From the NCBI GenBank assembly GCA_026702755.1, contig JAPPBX010000081.1, forward strand, positions 62,001-126,000: a stretch of 64,000 nt of DNA, read 5' to 3'. Below are positions 1-8,504 of this stretch, piece by piece. The stretch is from Candidatus Poribacteria bacterium. Its GTDB lineage: Bacteria; Poribacteria; WGA-4E; WGA-3G. Every line of letters begins with the position of its first letter. Position 1 is the stretch's first letter. A program made the translations under genes and the position numbers. The notes beneath the pieces are model-generated. The model saw only the letters and a program-made list of their open reading frames with translations, searched no databases and was not told the origin of the DNA.

Positions 1-1
1 A

Positions 2-1177
2 TTACCCGAACAGTGCTCGTCGGATCTGACGCACCGCCTGACGAATCCGATCCTCGTTCTCTACGAGCGCAATACGGATATAGCCTTCGCCGTTATGTCC
101 GAATCCGGCACCGGGAGAAACACAGACCTCTGCTTCGTTCAGGAGTTTCATCGAAAAGTCCAGAGAATTCAGATGCCGCCACGCTTCCGGAATAGGTGCC
201 CAAACAAACATAGAAGCCTGCGGTTTCGGGACCTTCCATCCAATCCGGTTTAGACTGTCAACAAGTACATCGCGGCGTTTCTGATAGACAGCAGCGTTTT
301 CCATCACCATGTCTTCTGGCGTGCGCAGTGCCATGATTGCAGCAACCTGAATCGGTGCAAAAATCCCGTAATCGTAGTAGCCTTTAATCCGAGCGAGTGC
401 CTCGATAATCTCCCGATTTCCAGCGGCAAATCCGCAGCGCCATCCCGCCATATTGTAGGATTTGGACAGCGAGATAAATTCAACACCTACATCCTTCGCG
501 CCCTTTGCTTGTAAAAGACTCGGTGCTTTGTAGCCATCGAAAACGATGTCGGCGTAAGCCAAATCGTGGATAACAACGATCTCTTGGCGTTTCGCGAACG
601 CAACGATCTCCTCAAAGAACCCAAGATCAACGACAGCCCCTGTGGGATTATGTGGGAAACTTAAGATTAACACTTTGGGTCTCGGCCAAATATCACGCGT
701 GATTTCGGTCAGTGAGGGGATGAAATCGTTCTCTTCTGTCAAGGGTATGCTCACAACGCTTCCACCCGCAAGCACAATACTGTACATGTGGATTGGAAAG
801 GTCGGATTCGGCACCATCGCCAAGTCTCCGTTATCAATCAAGGCTAAAGCGAGGTGTCCAAGTCCCTCTTTGGTGCCGATGACGGCGAGGGTTTCTTCAT
901 TCGGATCGATGTCAACCCCGAACCGGCGTTCATAATGCCAACTGACTTCCCGCCGTAGGTTGTAGATGCCGCGCGAAGCAGAATAACGGTGATTCCGAAG
1001 TTCCTGTGCCGCTTCCGTTAGTTTATCAATAATCGGTTGTGGGGTCGCTTGATTCGGATTCCCCATTCCCAGATCAATAATATCTATCCCTTGCTGTCGG
1101 CGTTCATGTGTTATCTGTTTGAGCTTACCGAACATGTATGGCGGAAGCCGATTTAAGCGTTTTGAAAATATATTCAT
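2..1177 (-). CDS. Class I/II aminotransferase (alanine/LL-DAP type)
   Basis: PLP-dependent fold-type I transaminase, 391 aa, cytoplasmic. The N-terminus around DLGMGNPNQ and the opening PPYMFGKL are typical of the AlaC/YfdZ alanine transaminase and LL-diaminopimelate aminotransferase branch. Visible are the NPTG loop (Asn177), the HDLAY segment and the Schiff-base lysine K239 in SLSKSYNMAGWR. The stop codon lies only two bases from the window edge, so the gene is complete at full family length. The ATG at 1177 has AAAGG upstream. It is followed on the same strand, 206 bp away, by a sulfatase with no obvious functional link. Substrate (alanine, aspartate or LL-DAP) cannot be settled from the sequence; an alanine-glutamate role is my preferred inference. 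Confidence 0.88.
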   Translation of the reverse strand: MNIFSKRLNRLPPYMFGKLKQITHERRQQGIDIIDLGMGNPNQATPQPIIDKLTEAAQELRNHRYSASRGIYNLRREVSWHYERRFGVDIDPNEETLAVIGTKEGLGHLALALIDNGDLAMVPNPTFPIHMYSIVLAGGSVVSIPLTEENDFIPSLTEITRDIWPRPKVLILSFPHNPTGAVVDLGFFEEIVAFAKRQEIVVIHDLAYADIVFDGYKAPSLLQAKGAKDVGVEFISLSKSYNMAGWRCGFAAGNREIIEALARIKGYYDYGIFAPIQVAAIMALRTPEDMVMENAAVYQKRRDVLVDSLNRIGWKVPKPQASMFVWAPIPEAWRHLNSLDFSMKLLNEAEVCVSPGAGFGHNGEGYIRIALVENEDRIRQAVRQIRRALFG

Positions 1178-1211
1178 TTGTTCCGAAACCTTTATTTTTT
1201 TACATCTGTAC

Positions 1212-1352
1212 AGGACTTACACACAAAACAGATATTGAAGGATGGAAGGGTGGAAGGAGAGGGAAGATAGGGGGTTTCCGCACGTTTCCACCCATCCAAT
1301 CTTCCAGTCTTCCAATCCCGCAAGCAAAATAAGGGGATTTTGCGTAAGTCCT
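1212..1352. repeat. MITE-like element with AGGACTTAC ends
   Basis: A non-coding stretch bounded by imperfect inverted repeats, AGGACTTACACACAAAA at 1212-1228 and GATTTTGCGTAAGTCCT at 1336-1352. The interior is purine-rich on one side (GGATGGAAGGGTGGAAGG) and pyrimidine-rich on the other (TTTCCACCCATCC), so it could fold on itself. A second, shorter copy of the same ends lies at 27529-27620. No transposase is encoded, so it is most likely a non-autonomous element or its remnant. Confidence 0.55.
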
Positions 1353-1383
1353 ATCTGTATTAGCAAATTTACTTTCCTATGTT

Positions 1384-2808
1384 CTATCTACCGTGCTCCC
1401 AATATGCCCGTAACCGCTCCCCCCAATTTGATATGACGCGTTTCGGGCTTGGATGCACAATTTGCTGGCGATGGAGTTGAGCCTCTTGAGCGAGTAGTTT
1501 ATCTCGGCACGTGTTCACGACCTCGCTATAGGCTGCGTCTTCTGCAAGGTTTTTTGTCTCACCCGGGTCATCATGTCGATCAAATAGCTGCGAAAGCCCA
1601 AGTTGTTCGGCATCCGGTCCGGGTGGTGAGAAATCCTCCACCGCTTTCGGTCTGTATTCTGTAACGTATTTATACTCCTTAGTAACGATTGCCCGTCCCC
1701 AATAGTTACTCTCTATGTAAGCGCAATCCCGCCAAGGGACATCTTTCGCTTGAGCAAGTGGACGAACACTCACGCCTTGTATCCCTTCGGGTACGTCAAT
1801 ACCGGCGTAATCACAGACGGTCGGGAATAGGTCTACACCAGAGACGAAATGCCCTTCATCAAACCGATCTTTCTCTATAGAAATCCCATCCCCCAAACAC
1901 GCCACGATGAATGGCACTCTCACACTCTCCTCGTAGAGCGTGAACTTCTGGAACATCTGGTGACTTCCACACGCTTCGCCGTGGTCCGCGCTAAAAATGA
2001 TGAGTGTGTTATGGTGTAAAGAGGTCTCGCGCAGTAGTGCGAGCACTCTTCCGATCTCTGCATCAACCTTTTCAATGAATCTGTAATAGTTCCATCTCAA
2101 GTAACGCCAGTGAAGTTCATCCCAATTACGGACCCCTTTAAGGATAGCGGCGTGGATAAGCGCGTCGTCAACCCTTCGGCAGACGCGGTGTAGCACTGTC
2201 TCCCGTTCATCATAGTCGAAGTTTTCAGGGAGTGGTGGCAAACCGTCTTCCGAAACAGTTCCCTGTTCCAGAGGATTTGGGATACGTTTTTCCTCATGAT
2301 TGTGCAAATATTCGCATACATCGTGTGGATCAACGTACCCGATCTGGAGGTAAAACGGTTCATCGCTATCGTAATTTGTCAAGAAATCAGCAACCGCATG
2401 CGTAGATGCTGAATCGTAGTATGCTGCACCGCCTGCCCCAATATCGGTTTTCCCGTAATAAAGCGTTTGAAAACTCTCACGAACATTTCGCCCAGGAACA
2501 TGCCATTTGCCACAATGGAATGTTCTATAGCCGCCTGCGTTGAGGCACTGCCCAAGATCAGGAATTTCTGGGTGCAAATACCCACCGTTAAAAGGCACAC
2601 CTGTTTCAGAGGTGTACAAACCTGTCGCCCAACTCGAGCGGGCAGCGGCACACACTGGATCCGTGCAGAATGACCTGCGAAAAGAGGTTCCATTTCGATG
2701 CAGTTCATCAATATTAGGCGTACGCAGATACGGGTTTCCGTAAGCCGAGATCGCATCCCATGAGTGCTGGTCGGTGTTAATAAAGAGAATGTTGGGACGT
2801 TCGTTCAT
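1384..2808 (-). CDS. Sulfatase (arylsulfatase family)
   Basis: Formylglycine-dependent sulfatase of 474 aa, hydrolysing sulfate esters, probably on sulfated polysaccharide or glycan fragments. The N-terminus reads PNILFINTDQH with the metal-binding Asp13. The modified Cys is C53 in CAAAR, a C-x-A-x-R form of the usual C-x-P-x-R. FSADHGEACGSH in the middle supplies further metal ligands. No signal peptide is visible, which is common for sulfatases annotated in this group. The start overlaps the stop of the upstream gene in ATGA, implying translational coupling. Activation needs a formylglycine-generating enzyme that is not in this window. Substrate unknown. Confidence 0.92.
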   Translation of the reverse strand: MNERPNILFINTDQHSWDAISAYGNPYLRTPNIDELHRNGTSFRRSFCTDPVCAAARSSWATGLYTSETGVPFNGGYLHPEIPDLGQCLNAGGYRTFHCGKWHVPGRNVRESFQTLYYGKTDIGAGGAAYYDSASTHAVADFLTNYDSDEPFYLQIGYVDPHDVCEYLHNHEEKRIPNPLEQGTVSEDGLPPLPENFDYDERETVLHRVCRRVDDALIHAAILKGVRNWDELHWRYLRWNYYRFIEKVDAEIGRVLALLRETSLHHNTLIIFSADHGEACGSHQMFQKFTLYEESVRVPFIVACLGDGISIEKDRFDEGHFVSGVDLFPTVCDYAGIDVPEGIQGVSVRPLAQAKDVPWRDCAYIESNYWGRAIVTKEYKYVTEYRPKAVEDFSPPGPDAEQLGLSQLFDRHDDPGETKNLAEDAAYSEVVNTCRDKLLAQEAQLHRQQIVHPSPKRVISNWGERLRAYWEHGR

Positions 2809-3599
2809 TTACGGTCCCCCATCTTCTCTCTGAGTACCAACGTCTCAAAGAAAGTCGAAGCGATAGCGATGTTCCCGTGGACATCAAGCCACCAATAGGA
2901 GGGCAAAAGCCCAGCACCGTAGAGATAATAACCGTCAAGCGGAAGTGGGGTCTGTATCGACTCAAGGAAACCGAGTCTGCTTTTGGGTCGAAGTTGCTCT
3001 AAGTCTTCAAGCACCGCAATGTCGATCCCATCGCCCGATGCACGAATTGTTCGCGTAAGCGCGGGAATCACATCGAAGAGTGCCCAGTTGCACGTCAGCT
3101 TGACAGATGTGTCCACTGTTCCAGCACTGATTTCAGTGCCATTAATGCGCAGCCGAATCTCTGAATCTAAGGCGAGATAGCCCTCGCATGACAATCGGGA
3201 GTATGTATCGTCGCCACTGTTTCGGGCATCAACGCCCCAATTCCCCGTGAGTGGGCGGTAATCTTCATCCTCACAACGGAACTTAATCTCCAGATTCTCA
3301 CCACTTGTTGTATTCTCGTATTGAACAGAATAACTCCAGAGATTATTGCCGTTCTTGCTTCGTTCAATGATGGCTGTCCCGATGCTTAGTTCTTCCTTAA
3401 CACCCCCTCTACTATAGCCGCGCCAATAGTTCGGCAGGATATCGTAAACGTGGGTGACAGCGTGCGCTTTTTGTGTACCAGACGTGCTAATCTCTGGATC
3501 ATATCCACGAAGTATTCTAATTAACTCCTGTGCAAATTGGGGATTTTGCGCACCGTAATTGTAATCAAACGACCAGTGCAGCGGATTGCTATTGTTCAT
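2805..3599 (-). CDS. Hypothetical protein coupled to sulfatase
   Basis: No family recognised. A reading frame is open from 3656, but the ATG at 3599 (MNNSNPLHWSFDY) is preferred because it begins 11 bp after the stop of endonuclease V, whereas the longer start would overlap that gene. The 264-aa product has no signal peptide or membrane segment and is rich in aromatic residues and beta-prone sequence. The C-terminus contains LPSYWWLDVHGNIAIAS, which could be a beta-sandwich edge. Its stop overlaps the start of the sulfatase gene (ATGA), so the two are almost certainly co-translated and may share a substrate or regulation. Function unknown. Confidence 0.7.
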   Translation of the reverse strand: MNNSNPLHWSFDYNYGAQNPQFAQELIRILRGYDPEISTSGTQKAHAVTHVYDILPNYWRGYSRGGVKEELSIGTAIIERSKNGNNLWSYSVQYENTTSGENLEIKFRCEDEDYRPLTGNWGVDARNSGDDTYSRLSCEGYLALDSEIRLRINGTEISAGTVDTSVKLTCNWALFDVIPALTRTIRASGDGIDIAVLEDLEQLRPKSRLGFLESIQTPLPLDGYYLYGAGLLPSYWWLDVHGNIAIASTFFETLVLREKMGDRK

Positions 3600-3609
3600 G
3601 GTATTGCAA

Positions 3610-4284
3610 TCATTTACGTATTTTGGGGATTTTGCCGGATGCAGCGTTGTGTGCATGACGGGTCGTCTCAGGCAGGCGATATCCTTGGCAGCACGCCAGT
3701 GTCCATGTACGTGCTGAATCCAAGGAGATTCGGTGTCCTATTGATACGTAGACCACCCGAACGTTTGTACGTGTGCGGACCGCGGCACCAATCACCTCGT
3801 CCTTGTCTGTGAGGTACGTGTAAGCACCCTGTTCTGAATCGGGTTCTTCGTATCGTCCCCAGAGTCGAGATTTTGCACAACCGATCGTCGGTTTATCCAA
3901 GACCAACCCTAAATGCGATGCGAGTCCGAATCGTCTTGGGTGTGCGATGCCCTGTCCATCTACTATCACCAGATCTGGTTCCGTTTGTAACTGCGAAAAC
4001 GCTGTCAACAGTGGTGGGATTTCTCGGAAGGACAGCAACCCCGGTATATAAGGAAAACGAACAGGGCTCTCTGTAACCACGCTATCTACCACCTGTAGTT
4101 CGGGAAAACTGAGGACTACCACGGATGCACGTGCGATGTCCTTTTTCAACCCGATATCTACGCCAGCAACGGTGTTGATTGTCCCAAACCGGTCTGTTGT
4201 AACCACCTGCGTGCGAAGCCTGTTTTGAATTTGCCGTGCCTCTTCAGATGAAACATCCCACGAATGGAGAGCGTGATACTTCAT
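3610..4284 (-). CDS. nfi: Endonuclease V (deoxyinosine repair)
   Basis: Deoxyinosine 3'-endonuclease that nicks the second phosphodiester bond 3' of hypoxanthine in DNA; 224 aa, full family length. Catalytic acidic residues fall in the expected places: D43 in AGVDIG, E88 after YIPGLLSFRE and D109 in VDGQGIAHPRRFGLASHLG. The later K in IGCAKSRLWG is also family-typical. The start at 4284 reads MKYHALHSWDVS. A sigma-70 promoter with consensus boxes lies about 105 bp upstream on the same strand. Two genes downstream is the sulfatase, so it may head a three-gene transcript by proximity rather than by function. Confidence 0.95.
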   Translation of the reverse strand: MKYHALHSWDVSSEEARQIQNRLRTQVVTTDRFGTINTVAGVDIGLKKDIARASVVVLSFPELQVVDSVVTESPVRFPYIPGLLSFREIPPLLTAFSQLQTEPDLVIVDGQGIAHPRRFGLASHLGLVLDKPTIGCAKSRLWGRYEEPDSEQGAYTYLTDKDEVIGAAVRTRTNVRVVYVSIGHRISLDSARTWTLACCQGYRLPETTRHAHNAASGKIPKIRK

Positions 4285-4389
4285 AGCTGCCGCTGTTCGT
4301 TTTCAATCTAAACGTCATTTTGTTTTACAATGTCTCAGGCACCAAGAAAGAACGCAGCGGTAAACCTTTTCGTCCTAATGCTCAATAAC

Positions 4390-4418
4390 ATTATAACACA
4401 AAAATCTTCAACTGTCAA
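4390..4418 (-). promoter_or_regulatory. Consensus sigma-70 promoter for endonuclease V
   Basis: On the minus strand TTGACA (4418-4413), a 17-bp spacer and TATAAT (4395-4390) match the consensus exactly in both boxes and spacing. Transcription would start near 4383 and give a leader of about 100 nt before the endonuclease V ATG at 4284. Confidence 0.8.
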
Positions 4419-4450
4419 ACCTTTTCGGTGTAGCCTACGAGTCCAAGTGG

Positions 4451-4603
4451 CTATTTCTCGCGCGTTGTTTCTTTGACTTCAACAGCACCAGGCTTTGTGA
4501 TATGCCGGATACCCGCAAAAAAAGCAGAGAGGACAAGGTAACCGCCGCCAATACCAATGAGGGCACCTAAGCTACCGATAATAATCTCTATTCCGTAGAA
4601 CAT
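4451..4603 (-). CDS. Small single-span membrane protein (50 aa)
   Basis: A 50-residue protein beginning MFYGIEIIIGSLGALIG. Residues about 5-31 form one glycine-rich hydrophobic helix (IIIGSLGALIGIGGGYLVL), followed by a short basic and polar tail ending VEVKETTREK. It is supported by an excellent ribosome site, GAGGAGA seven bases before the ATG, and by AT-rich non-coding DNA on both sides. Topology is probably N-out/C-in by the positive-inside rule. Not assignable to a family; small membrane proteins of this kind often modulate larger membrane complexes, but nothing here names a partner. It is separated from endonuclease V by that gene's own promoter. Confidence 0.65.
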   Translation of the reverse strand: MFYGIEIIIGSLGALIGIGGGYLVLSAFFAGIRHITKPGAVEVKETTREK

Positions 4604-5038
4604 CGTCCGTTCTCCTCACTGTAAAATTTCTATTATTATAGTAATAGACCTATGTGAGTCTATTGACGTTTCTCAGGTTTGAAACCTTCCGCCGAAAACG
4701 TTGGTAAGATATAACGCAGATACCTAATAATCGGTTTCAAACTTTGCCAAATTTTGTTTAATTTGTCTATTAATTGTCTCAATAAAAGGTATTAGCAATA
4801 ATCATGCCATCTAAAAAACCTCCAAAATGACCGAATAAGTCGGAAAAATGTGTTTTATTTAACACAAAGGGACGAAAAATATGAAGAAATTGTAGCAAAA
4901 TAGAAACACGCCCAATATGTCTTTGAAGTAAGGTTTTACGTGGAACATTTTTTAGGAAATGGAAATGCATATAAAACGTAACTTTATCGTATTTTTAGCG
5001 TCAAAGTGAACAAAGATTGTCTCTCACGAGGTAAATAG
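4604..5038. other. AT-rich intergenic region
   Basis: 435 bp with markedly higher A+T than its neighbours. It holds a TATAAT-like box and an inverted repeat ATAGAC-N8-GTCTAT (4644-4663) just upstream of the 50-aa gene, and a possible rhomboid relic on the minus strand (4779-4970). I see no other gene. Confidence 0.6.
4779..4970 (-). pseudogene. Possible rhomboid-protease C-terminal relic
   Basis: A 63-aa open frame on the minus strand without a ribosome site. Its last third, HFSDLFGHFGGFLDGMIIA, resembles the final transmembrane helix of rhomboid proteases, where the catalytic His sits in a GHxGG(F/L)xxG context. The frame is closed by a stop shortly upstream of its ATG, and the catalytic GxSG helix is absent. 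If real, it is the degraded tail of a lost rhomboid gene; it could equally be a chance match in AT-rich DNA. Confidence 0.3.
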
Positions 5039-5608
5039 ATGTTATATTTAGATACACTTGACAACCTGAAAAAAGACAACACACAAAACCAATTCGTCAT
5101 CTGCCACCAAGCAGTAGACGGTTTGCAGAGTATACTTGAGTTAACTCCAGATACAGAACTGTTACGAAGATGGGAAACAGAGAAACTTGGGTGGGAAGAA
5201 TTTCAACAAGCCTTCAAAGCGCAGCTGCGCGAGGAATACAGTAAAGGTGAAAAAAGCCGACTCAGAGGTTTGGCAAGTTACTGTCTTGAAAATGATGTTG
5301 TCCTCTACTCGCCAGAATCTCCCGGTGAACAAACCTATCGCGCTGTTCTCACTGAGGTGATTAATAGTATATGGGAAGCGACAGGCGAGGCGGCGCGCGC
5401 TATCGACCAAGCTGCTGAATCTGTCAATAACGGACTTGCTAAGGTTTATCGAGATACAATGGAACAGATCGCTGATACGTGTGAATATTTACAACCAACT
5501 GTCCAAAACCCACATCGCAAATCCTGCCTCTACTGTCGGCATTTAGATGCACAAGTCTATAGCTGCCAGAAGTTAGACAAACTCGTCATTCCGTACAAGT
5601 GGCGTTAG
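5039..5608 (+). CDS. DUF488-like protein with C-terminal cysteine cluster
   Basis: A 189-aa cytoplasmic protein. Residues about 40-105 resemble the DUF488 core: a W...W-EEF-x-x-F-K-x-x-L-R-E-E segment followed by LASYCLENDVVLYSPE. The remainder departs from that family: a helical stretch (105-155) and then C-x-x-C-x-H-x(7)-C near the end (SCLYCRHLDAQVYSCQKL), which could bind zinc or a cluster. GAGGT lies before the ATG. It converges on the NadD-like gene with a 23-bp overlap of the 3' ends. DUF488 proteins have no settled biochemical role; the Cys cluster suggests a metal-stabilised variant. Moderate confidence in the family, none in a function. Confidence 0.6.
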   Translation: MLYLDTLDNLKKDNTQNQFVICHQAVDGLQSILELTPDTELLRRWETEKLGWEEFQQAFKAQLREEYSKGEKSRLRGLASYCLENDVVLYSPESPGEQTYRAVLTEVINSIWEATGEAARAIDQAAESVNNGLAKVYRDTMEQIADTCEYLQPTVQNPHRKSCLYCRHLDAQVYSCQKLDKLVIPYKWR

Positions 5609-6365
5609 AACGACTTTCGTCAAGCATAGCGAGGATACTGGGAGGCACAAGATGTTCAATAGCCTCGTTTCTCTCTAAGAGTTCGCGGGCCTCTGTTGAG
5701 GACATATAGGCGTAAAAGTCAGGCAGCAGAAGGCATGAAACGTAGGAAGCATATCGGTGAATTTCGGGTTGGGTCATGAAGGATTCTATTGTCTCGATAT
5801 CCGCCTCCGCACGATTCGCAACAATAAAACGGGCGGTTCCGAACAGTTCCTCCAATTCCGCGTGAAAATCTGTGTAATATTTCGGATCGAAGATTCTCAC
5901 TAAGGTGTCATATCCAACAATAAAGTAGAACTCGGTCTCCGGAGGTGAAATCGTTTTTAAAGCGGTGACTTTGTCAATGTACCTGCCATGGCTTGATACA
6001 CCTACCGAAAACCTCCGATGATCCTTTGTGTACCTTTTGAGGGTCAAGAGCCTCGCAGCAAGCGGTAAACCGAACACCGTCTTATCAACGTTTGCTTTTG
6101 CAAGGAGTAGAAGCAGTTCGTCCAATTGGTATTTGGTGAATGTATCCTCTATCATTTTCGTATGTGCGAGGGTCAACGGATTGAAGGAACCTGAAAAAAT
6201 ACCGAGTTTCTTACCGTGTTCAAGGGTTGAGGATGTGGCACGATGAATCAGTTCTATCTGCGGCGGAGCTGTCGGGTCCAGTCGGTTAAAGAGTTCGGTG
6301 TACCTTTCGTAGTCCGGATGGTTTTCGCATTTTTGTATCAATAGATTCAAAAGTGAGTTTTCCAT
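5586..6365 (-). CDS. NadD-like nicotinate/nicotinamide mononucleotide adenylyltransferase
   Basis: HIGH-superfamily nucleotidyltransferase of 259 aa. The nucleotide-binding motif reads GIFSGSFNPLTLAH instead of the classic GGTFDPIHxGH, and the second signature is SSTEARELL (ISSTxxR type). VGYDTLVRIFDPKYY fits the NMN-site region of NadD/NMNAT enzymes. There is an unusual N-terminal extension of about 50 residues before the motif. The ATG at 6365 is chosen over an upstream TTG because AGGTG precedes it at proper spacing. It is the last gene of a minus-strand run after mazG (55 bp gap). Likely role: adenylylation of NaMN or NMN to the dinucleotide in NAD synthesis or salvage; substrate preference uncertain. 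Confidence 0.75.
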   Translation of the reverse strand: MENSLLNLLIQKCENHPDYERYTELFNRLDPTAPPQIELIHRATSSTLEHGKKLGIFSGSFNPLTLAHTKMIEDTFTKYQLDELLLLLAKANVDKTVFGLPLAARLLTLKRYTKDHRRFSVGVSSHGRYIDKVTALKTISPPETEFYFIVGYDTLVRIFDPKYYTDFHAELEELFGTARFIVANRAEADIETIESFMTQPEIHRYASYVSCLLLPDFYAYMSSTEARELLERNEAIEHLVPPSILAMLDESRSNATCTE

Positions 6366-6420
6366 TTGCACACCTATTTTCGCTTTCCACGTCCTCAATC
6401 TCTACTTCAAGGGTACAGAA

Positions 6421-7212
6421 TTAATCCCTATCAACTTCCGCCTTTTTCGCCTCTTCCCAGATTTCATCTAAACTTTCTAAGTCCTGCGCTTCAAAATTCG
6501 TGCCGCGGCGTTCCAATTCCGCTTCCATCCATTTAAAGCGGGTCATAAACTTGCGGTTCGCGTTCCGCAACGTTTCTTCCGCTTGAATTTCCATAAAACG
6601 GCACAGATTAACGATAGCAAAAAATAGGTCTCCGAGTTCTGCCGAAATCGCTTCTGGCTTATCTGCGCTGATGCTCACCTTGACCTCTTCAAGTTCTTCA
6701 TCCACTTTGGCGATAACATCGGCGAGTTTATCCCAATCAAAACCGACACGTGCGGCTCGATTCTGTATCTTCTGGGCGCGGAGAAGTGTAGGAAGCGCGT
6801 TCGGAATCCCGTCAAGCACCGATTGCCGGTCCTCGTAGCCTGCCTCTTGGCGTTTGATCTCCTCCCAGTTCTTTACGACCTCGTTTGAATCCTCAACATT
6901 AACGTCACCAAAAACATGCGGATGCCGTCGGATCAATTTTTCCGTTAACGTTTCAATCACTGCATAGATGTCAAAATCTTTGTGTTCCGCTGCAATCTGC
7001 GCTTGAAGCATGATGTTTAGGAGGAGATCTCCCAATTCCTCTTTCAACTTTTTCGGGTCACCCGTATCGATTGCTTCAAGTGTTTCATAGGTTTCCTCAA
7101 TGAGTGTGGATTTCAGCGTTTCATGTGTCTGCTCCCGATCCCACGGACATCCATTCTCGCTTCTCAAGGTCGCTATGACATCAACAAGTTCTTCAAATAA
7201 TTCTTTTTCCAT
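6421..7212 (-). CDS. mazG: Nucleoside triphosphate pyrophosphohydrolase MazG
   Basis: House-cleaning NTP pyrophosphohydrolase, 263 aa, the same length as the two-domain Escherichia coli enzyme. The first domain has the opening RSENGCPWDREQTHETLKS, then ETYETLEAID and EELGDLLLNIMLQAQIA with the metal-binding ExxE and ExxD pairs. The second repeats the pattern (KVDEELEEVK, then AELGDLFFAIVNLCRF). It hydrolyses non-canonical or excess NTPs to NMP and PPi and can lower ppGpp under stress. AAGGAGA precedes the ATG. It lies 11 bp downstream of the esterase gene and 55 bp upstream of the NadD-like gene, in one minus-strand operon. Confidence 0.95.
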   Translation of the reverse strand: MEKELFEELVDVIATLRSENGCPWDREQTHETLKSTLIEETYETLEAIDTGDPKKLKEELGDLLLNIMLQAQIAAEHKDFDIYAVIETLTEKLIRRHPHVFGDVNVEDSNEVVKNWEEIKRQEAGYEDRQSVLDGIPNALPTLLRAQKIQNRAARVGFDWDKLADVIAKVDEELEEVKVSISADKPEAISAELGDLFFAIVNLCRFMEIQAEETLRNANRKFMTRFKWMEAELERRGTNFEAQDLESLDEIWEEAKKAEVDRD

Positions 7213-7223
7213 AGAGTTCTCCT

Positions 7224-8504
7224 TTACTTGGTTTTTGTTTTATTATTCAAAGCCTTTACGTGTTTTTGGACTTCGGAGTAACGTTCCGCTTCTGGGAAAT
7301 AGGTGAGATAAAGTTCATAGAACTGCAGTGCACGTGCATAATTTTTCTCTGCTTCTGCCGCACGAGCACGTGCCTCTAACGCGTCTGCTTTGGCGTTCAA
7401 TAACTCGCTGAGCAGTTGCGTCGCACGTTTTGTGAAAACACTACCGGCATAGGTCCTGCGAAATGCCTCTAACGTTTTTACCATCTCGGCGTAGGGTTTT
7501 TCATCAGCTGCCTTTTTTAGTTGGTCAAATTGCGTCTCAGCTTGCGTCCTGAGACGTGTTGTCGATTCTTTCGCATTTTGGCAGAGCTCTGTATCAGGTA
7601 AAATGTCCGCAATTTGGGTGTAAATTGTGAATGCCTCTCCAAGTCTGCCATTCTTTTCGGCGGTTTGTGCCTTTTCAAATCCAACTTCAACCTGCTTCAT
7701 AGGTCCATAAGCGATAAGCCACTCCCTTATTTTTGTTTTCGTTGACCACTTTGGAGAAAGCGTGTGTGTTTCATCTGGCCACCCCTCAAAAGTCACATCT
7801 GCACCCCACATCCTATAAAACTGTGCTGCGCGTTTTGCGCGTTCGTAATGCGGGTCATCCAATTCACCTGCACCATAGAAAACCGGATGTCCGCGAATCA
7901 ATTCCGCAGGGGGTGGATTTATGTCCACGTCGCGTCTTCCAGCACCGAGGACGAATCTCCCCGCTAATTGATCTAACATCTGTTCTCCGAGGACGGTCGT
8001 TGAATAGCCGCCTTGGCTATACCCCCCCATGAAAATGTATTCTTTGGCGACGTTCACCCGTTTTGAAACAAGTTCTAACGCCTCATCAAAGAAAATTTTC
8101 TCCGGTGCCGTTTCGGTGGGGCTGAGTCCTCCCTCATAATAACGATCAGTTGCATAATTCATACCGACAATAATAAACCCTTTTCCTTTTGTTAGCAGCC
8201 TGAACATTCCTGTTGTGGCCGTCCCACGGTAACCGTGGTAATAAAAAATAACTGGAAATGGACGTTTGTCGGTGTAATCAACTGGAACGTAAAGCAGAAA
8301 TGTCTTTCCTGTCTTTGGGGCTGTGATACGCACCTCTTTCCCCGGCGCCACAGTAGGTATCTCAGCGGCAAACGCGCTGTGAAGCAGAAGCAGTAAGGCT
8401 ATATTGCAGCATACAATCTTCACGCTGCGGCGCAAATTATTGGATGGTAGGCCTCTGATAGCAAGTTTCGACTTGCGAACTACGCCAAAAGGACGTGTTT
8501 TCAT
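7224..8504 (-). CDS. Exported esterase with C-terminal helical repeats
   Basis: An alpha/beta-hydrolase of the PHB-depolymerase/feruloyl-esterase (LpqC-like) type, 426 aa. A long basic N-region followed by a hydrophobic stretch ending SAFA marks a signal peptide (about residues 1-47). Then come FYYHGYRGT (oxyanion region), the nucleophile elbow GGYSQGGYST, the acid in GAGELDDPHY and the His in WPDETHTLS. After about residue 270 the sequence becomes helical with TPR-like spacing (EKNGRLGEAFTIYTQIADILP). The start overlaps the upstream gene's stop in ATGA. It probably cleaves ester bonds of polymers or oligomers in the periplasm; the helical tail may mediate assembly. Confidence 0.82.
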   Translation of the reverse strand: MKTRPFGVVRKSKLAIRGLPSNNLRRSVKIVCCNIALLLLLHSAFAAEIPTVAPGKEVRITAPKTGKTFLLYVPVDYTDKRPFPVIFYYHGYRGTATTGMFRLLTKGKGFIIVGMNYATDRYYEGGLSPTETAPEKIFFDEALELVSKRVNVAKEYIFMGGYSQGGYSTTVLGEQMLDQLAGRFVLGAGRRDVDINPPPAELIRGHPVFYGAGELDDPHYERAKRAAQFYRMWGADVTFEGWPDETHTLSPKWSTKTKIREWLIAYGPMKQVEVGFEKAQTAEKNGRLGEAFTIYTQIADILPDTELCQNAKESTTRLRTQAETQFDQLKKAADEKPYAEMVKTLEAFRRTYAGSVFTKRATQLLSELLNAKADALEARARAAEAEKNYARALQFYELYLTYFPEAERYSEVQKHVKALNNKTKTK

